Assembly (NCBI GenBank): GCA_965211775.1
Contig: OZ242974.1
Location: 186,001 to 250,000, forward strand
Length of the DNA: 64,000 nucleotides
Direction: 5' to 3'
Source: Thiodiazotropha sp040506975
Lineage (GTDB): Bacteria; Pseudomonadota; Gammaproteobacteria; Chromatiales; Chromatiaceae
A program made the position numbers and the translations under genes. This document shows, piece after piece, positions 63,419 to 64,000 of the stretch (position 1 is the first letter of the stretch; every line of letters begins with the position of its first letter). Under the pieces are notes generated by a model, which saw only the letters and a list, made by a program, of their open reading frames with translations, did not search any database and was not told the DNA's origin.

Positions 63419-64000
63419 AAAGTTTATGGAGCAGTTTTTCTTTATCCGTGGCCCCATCTATATATCTAATAACACGTGCGGCGAACTGATCCAGATGTAT
63501 TCCCGCATGATGAATAGTTGGAATATGACCGTCCCCACGTAATATACCCAGGCGAGCTACTGCATCCATCTGCCAATCGGGCAGGCCGACTGTGTCGCCA
63601 ACCATATCTATTGGTCTTGCATGGAGGATGCCCTTCGCATAAAGCATCAGCATTTCATTGAGCATTTCATTTTCCTGCGCTGCAAAATGATCGCCACCGT
63701 CGCCACGCACCCATTCTGCCGCTCGACTCACTAATTCAGCAAAAGAGACAGGTGTTGGAAAACAGTCTGTCATCAAGGCTATTCCCGCCTTGGTCAAGGG
63801 ATGGGCAATTTCGTACTTCTGACCTTCCGAATGCTTGAAAGACGCCGGCTTGTTTCGGCGCAGGTCCAGTTTTTTAGGTGGGCGTAAATCAGCTATCCAT
63901 GCGAAGTTACGCAGCTGCTGTATATCCGGCGAGCGAGAAGGCTGCCTGGCTTTATGACACAGCAGGCTTTGATGAAAACTGCGGTTCAATAAAAAATCTG

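Larger units (their letters stand above)
62245..64000 (-). pseudogene. SAM-dependent methyltransferase with regulatory domain, broken by IS1595; start beyond window
   Basis: The frame enters from the right edge (DFLLNRSFHQSLLCHKARQP) and runs to the IS at 63419, carrying the methyltransferase regulatory domain: KYEIAHPLTKAGIALMTDCF, VSRAAEWVRGDGGDHF, then IHLDQFAARVIRYIDG. After the element it resumes at 62389 with KLLEDFKPGGDLAGLVDSRL and ends ERLLAMFRKHGVLG, stop at 62245-62247. Joined across one TSD the frame is open: LLHKLLEDF. In the present gene the IS ends the protein a few bases inside (HKLS). The catalytic SAM domain should lie to the right, outside the window. Only about 48 C-terminal residues are lost. 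Confidence 0.85.

Noticed and set aside
1..64000. CRISPR arrays, tRNA or rRNA genes, prophage genes
   Set aside because: I looked for regular spaced repeats, cloverleaf-like ends with CCA and conserved rRNA segments, and saw none.

Overview
The window looks like a chromosomal segment of a free-living-type gammaproteobacterium whose genome is being remodelled by insertion sequences. The lineage call rests on gene content: ubiC-ubiA, recG, and rpoZ-spoT-ridA in the usual gammaproteobacterial neighbourhood, a CysB-linked cysJIHC cluster, and a Pseudomonas-type pycA/pycB pair. A sulfur-oxidising or host-associated lineage (Chromatiales-like) would fit the IS load and the number of broken genes, but nothing in the window proves it.

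Layout. 1-9 kb: housekeeping genes, mostly on the minus strand: ubiA (cut by the window edge), ubiC, recG, a YjbQ-like gene on the plus strand, a PNPOx-fold protein, a hypothetical protein, ridA, spoT, rpoZ. 9-11 kb: a divergent AraC regulator and MFS permease. 11.3-15.4 kb: a tight plus-strand operon of a ThDP-dependent synthase, a GT-A-like glycosyltransferase and a sulfotransferase. It faces a minus-strand DUF2061-cysC-cysH-cysI-cysJ cluster (15.4-22.8 kb) with a divergent cysB-type regulator. 24-29 kb: an orphan methyltransferase and a complete carbohydrate ABC importer. 29-33 kb: dihaem cytochrome c, beta-CASP nuclease, a membrane-anchored hypothetical protein and a CDGSH protein. 33-46 kb: an IS-rich zone containing a decayed PilZ gene and a decayed REC-PAS-GGDEF-EAL gene, placed convergently 44 bp apart. 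47-55 kb: PerM-family permease, YjfB-like peptide, and a TRAP transporter (dctP, TM2-dctQ fusion, dctM) split by mobile DNA. 55-59 kb: a decayed pyruvate carboxylase locus. 59-62 kb: P-type ATPase. The right edge holds a methyltransferase gene broken by an IS.

Mobile DNA. Eleven IS copies of five kinds can be delimited to the base: IS1380-A (1560 bp, three copies), IS1380-B (1568 bp, two), IS1595 (1029 bp, three), IS200/IS605 (643 bp, two) and IS4 (1274 bp, one). They total about 13.5 kb, roughly 21 percent of the window. Every IS1380, IS1595 and IS4 copy has a matching target duplication (4, 8 and 9 bp respectively). Several are nested: IS1380-A inside IS200 inside cysJ, IS1380-B inside IS1595, and IS1380-A plus IS1380-B sharing one CTAG. 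Removing them in silico restores cysJ (594 aa) and a signalling gene of exactly 868 codons. A second class of repeat, 229-348 bp, structured and MITE-like, lies before ridA and between dctQ and dctM.

How the genes fit together. The sulfur cluster has an intact APS kinase, PAPS reductase and sulfite reductase haemoprotein but a broken flavoprotein. PAPS can still be made and could feed the adjacent sulfotransferase, while reduction of sulfate to sulfide is probably off. The c-di-GMP pair, the pyruvate carboxylase locus and the TRAP operon also show partial decay.
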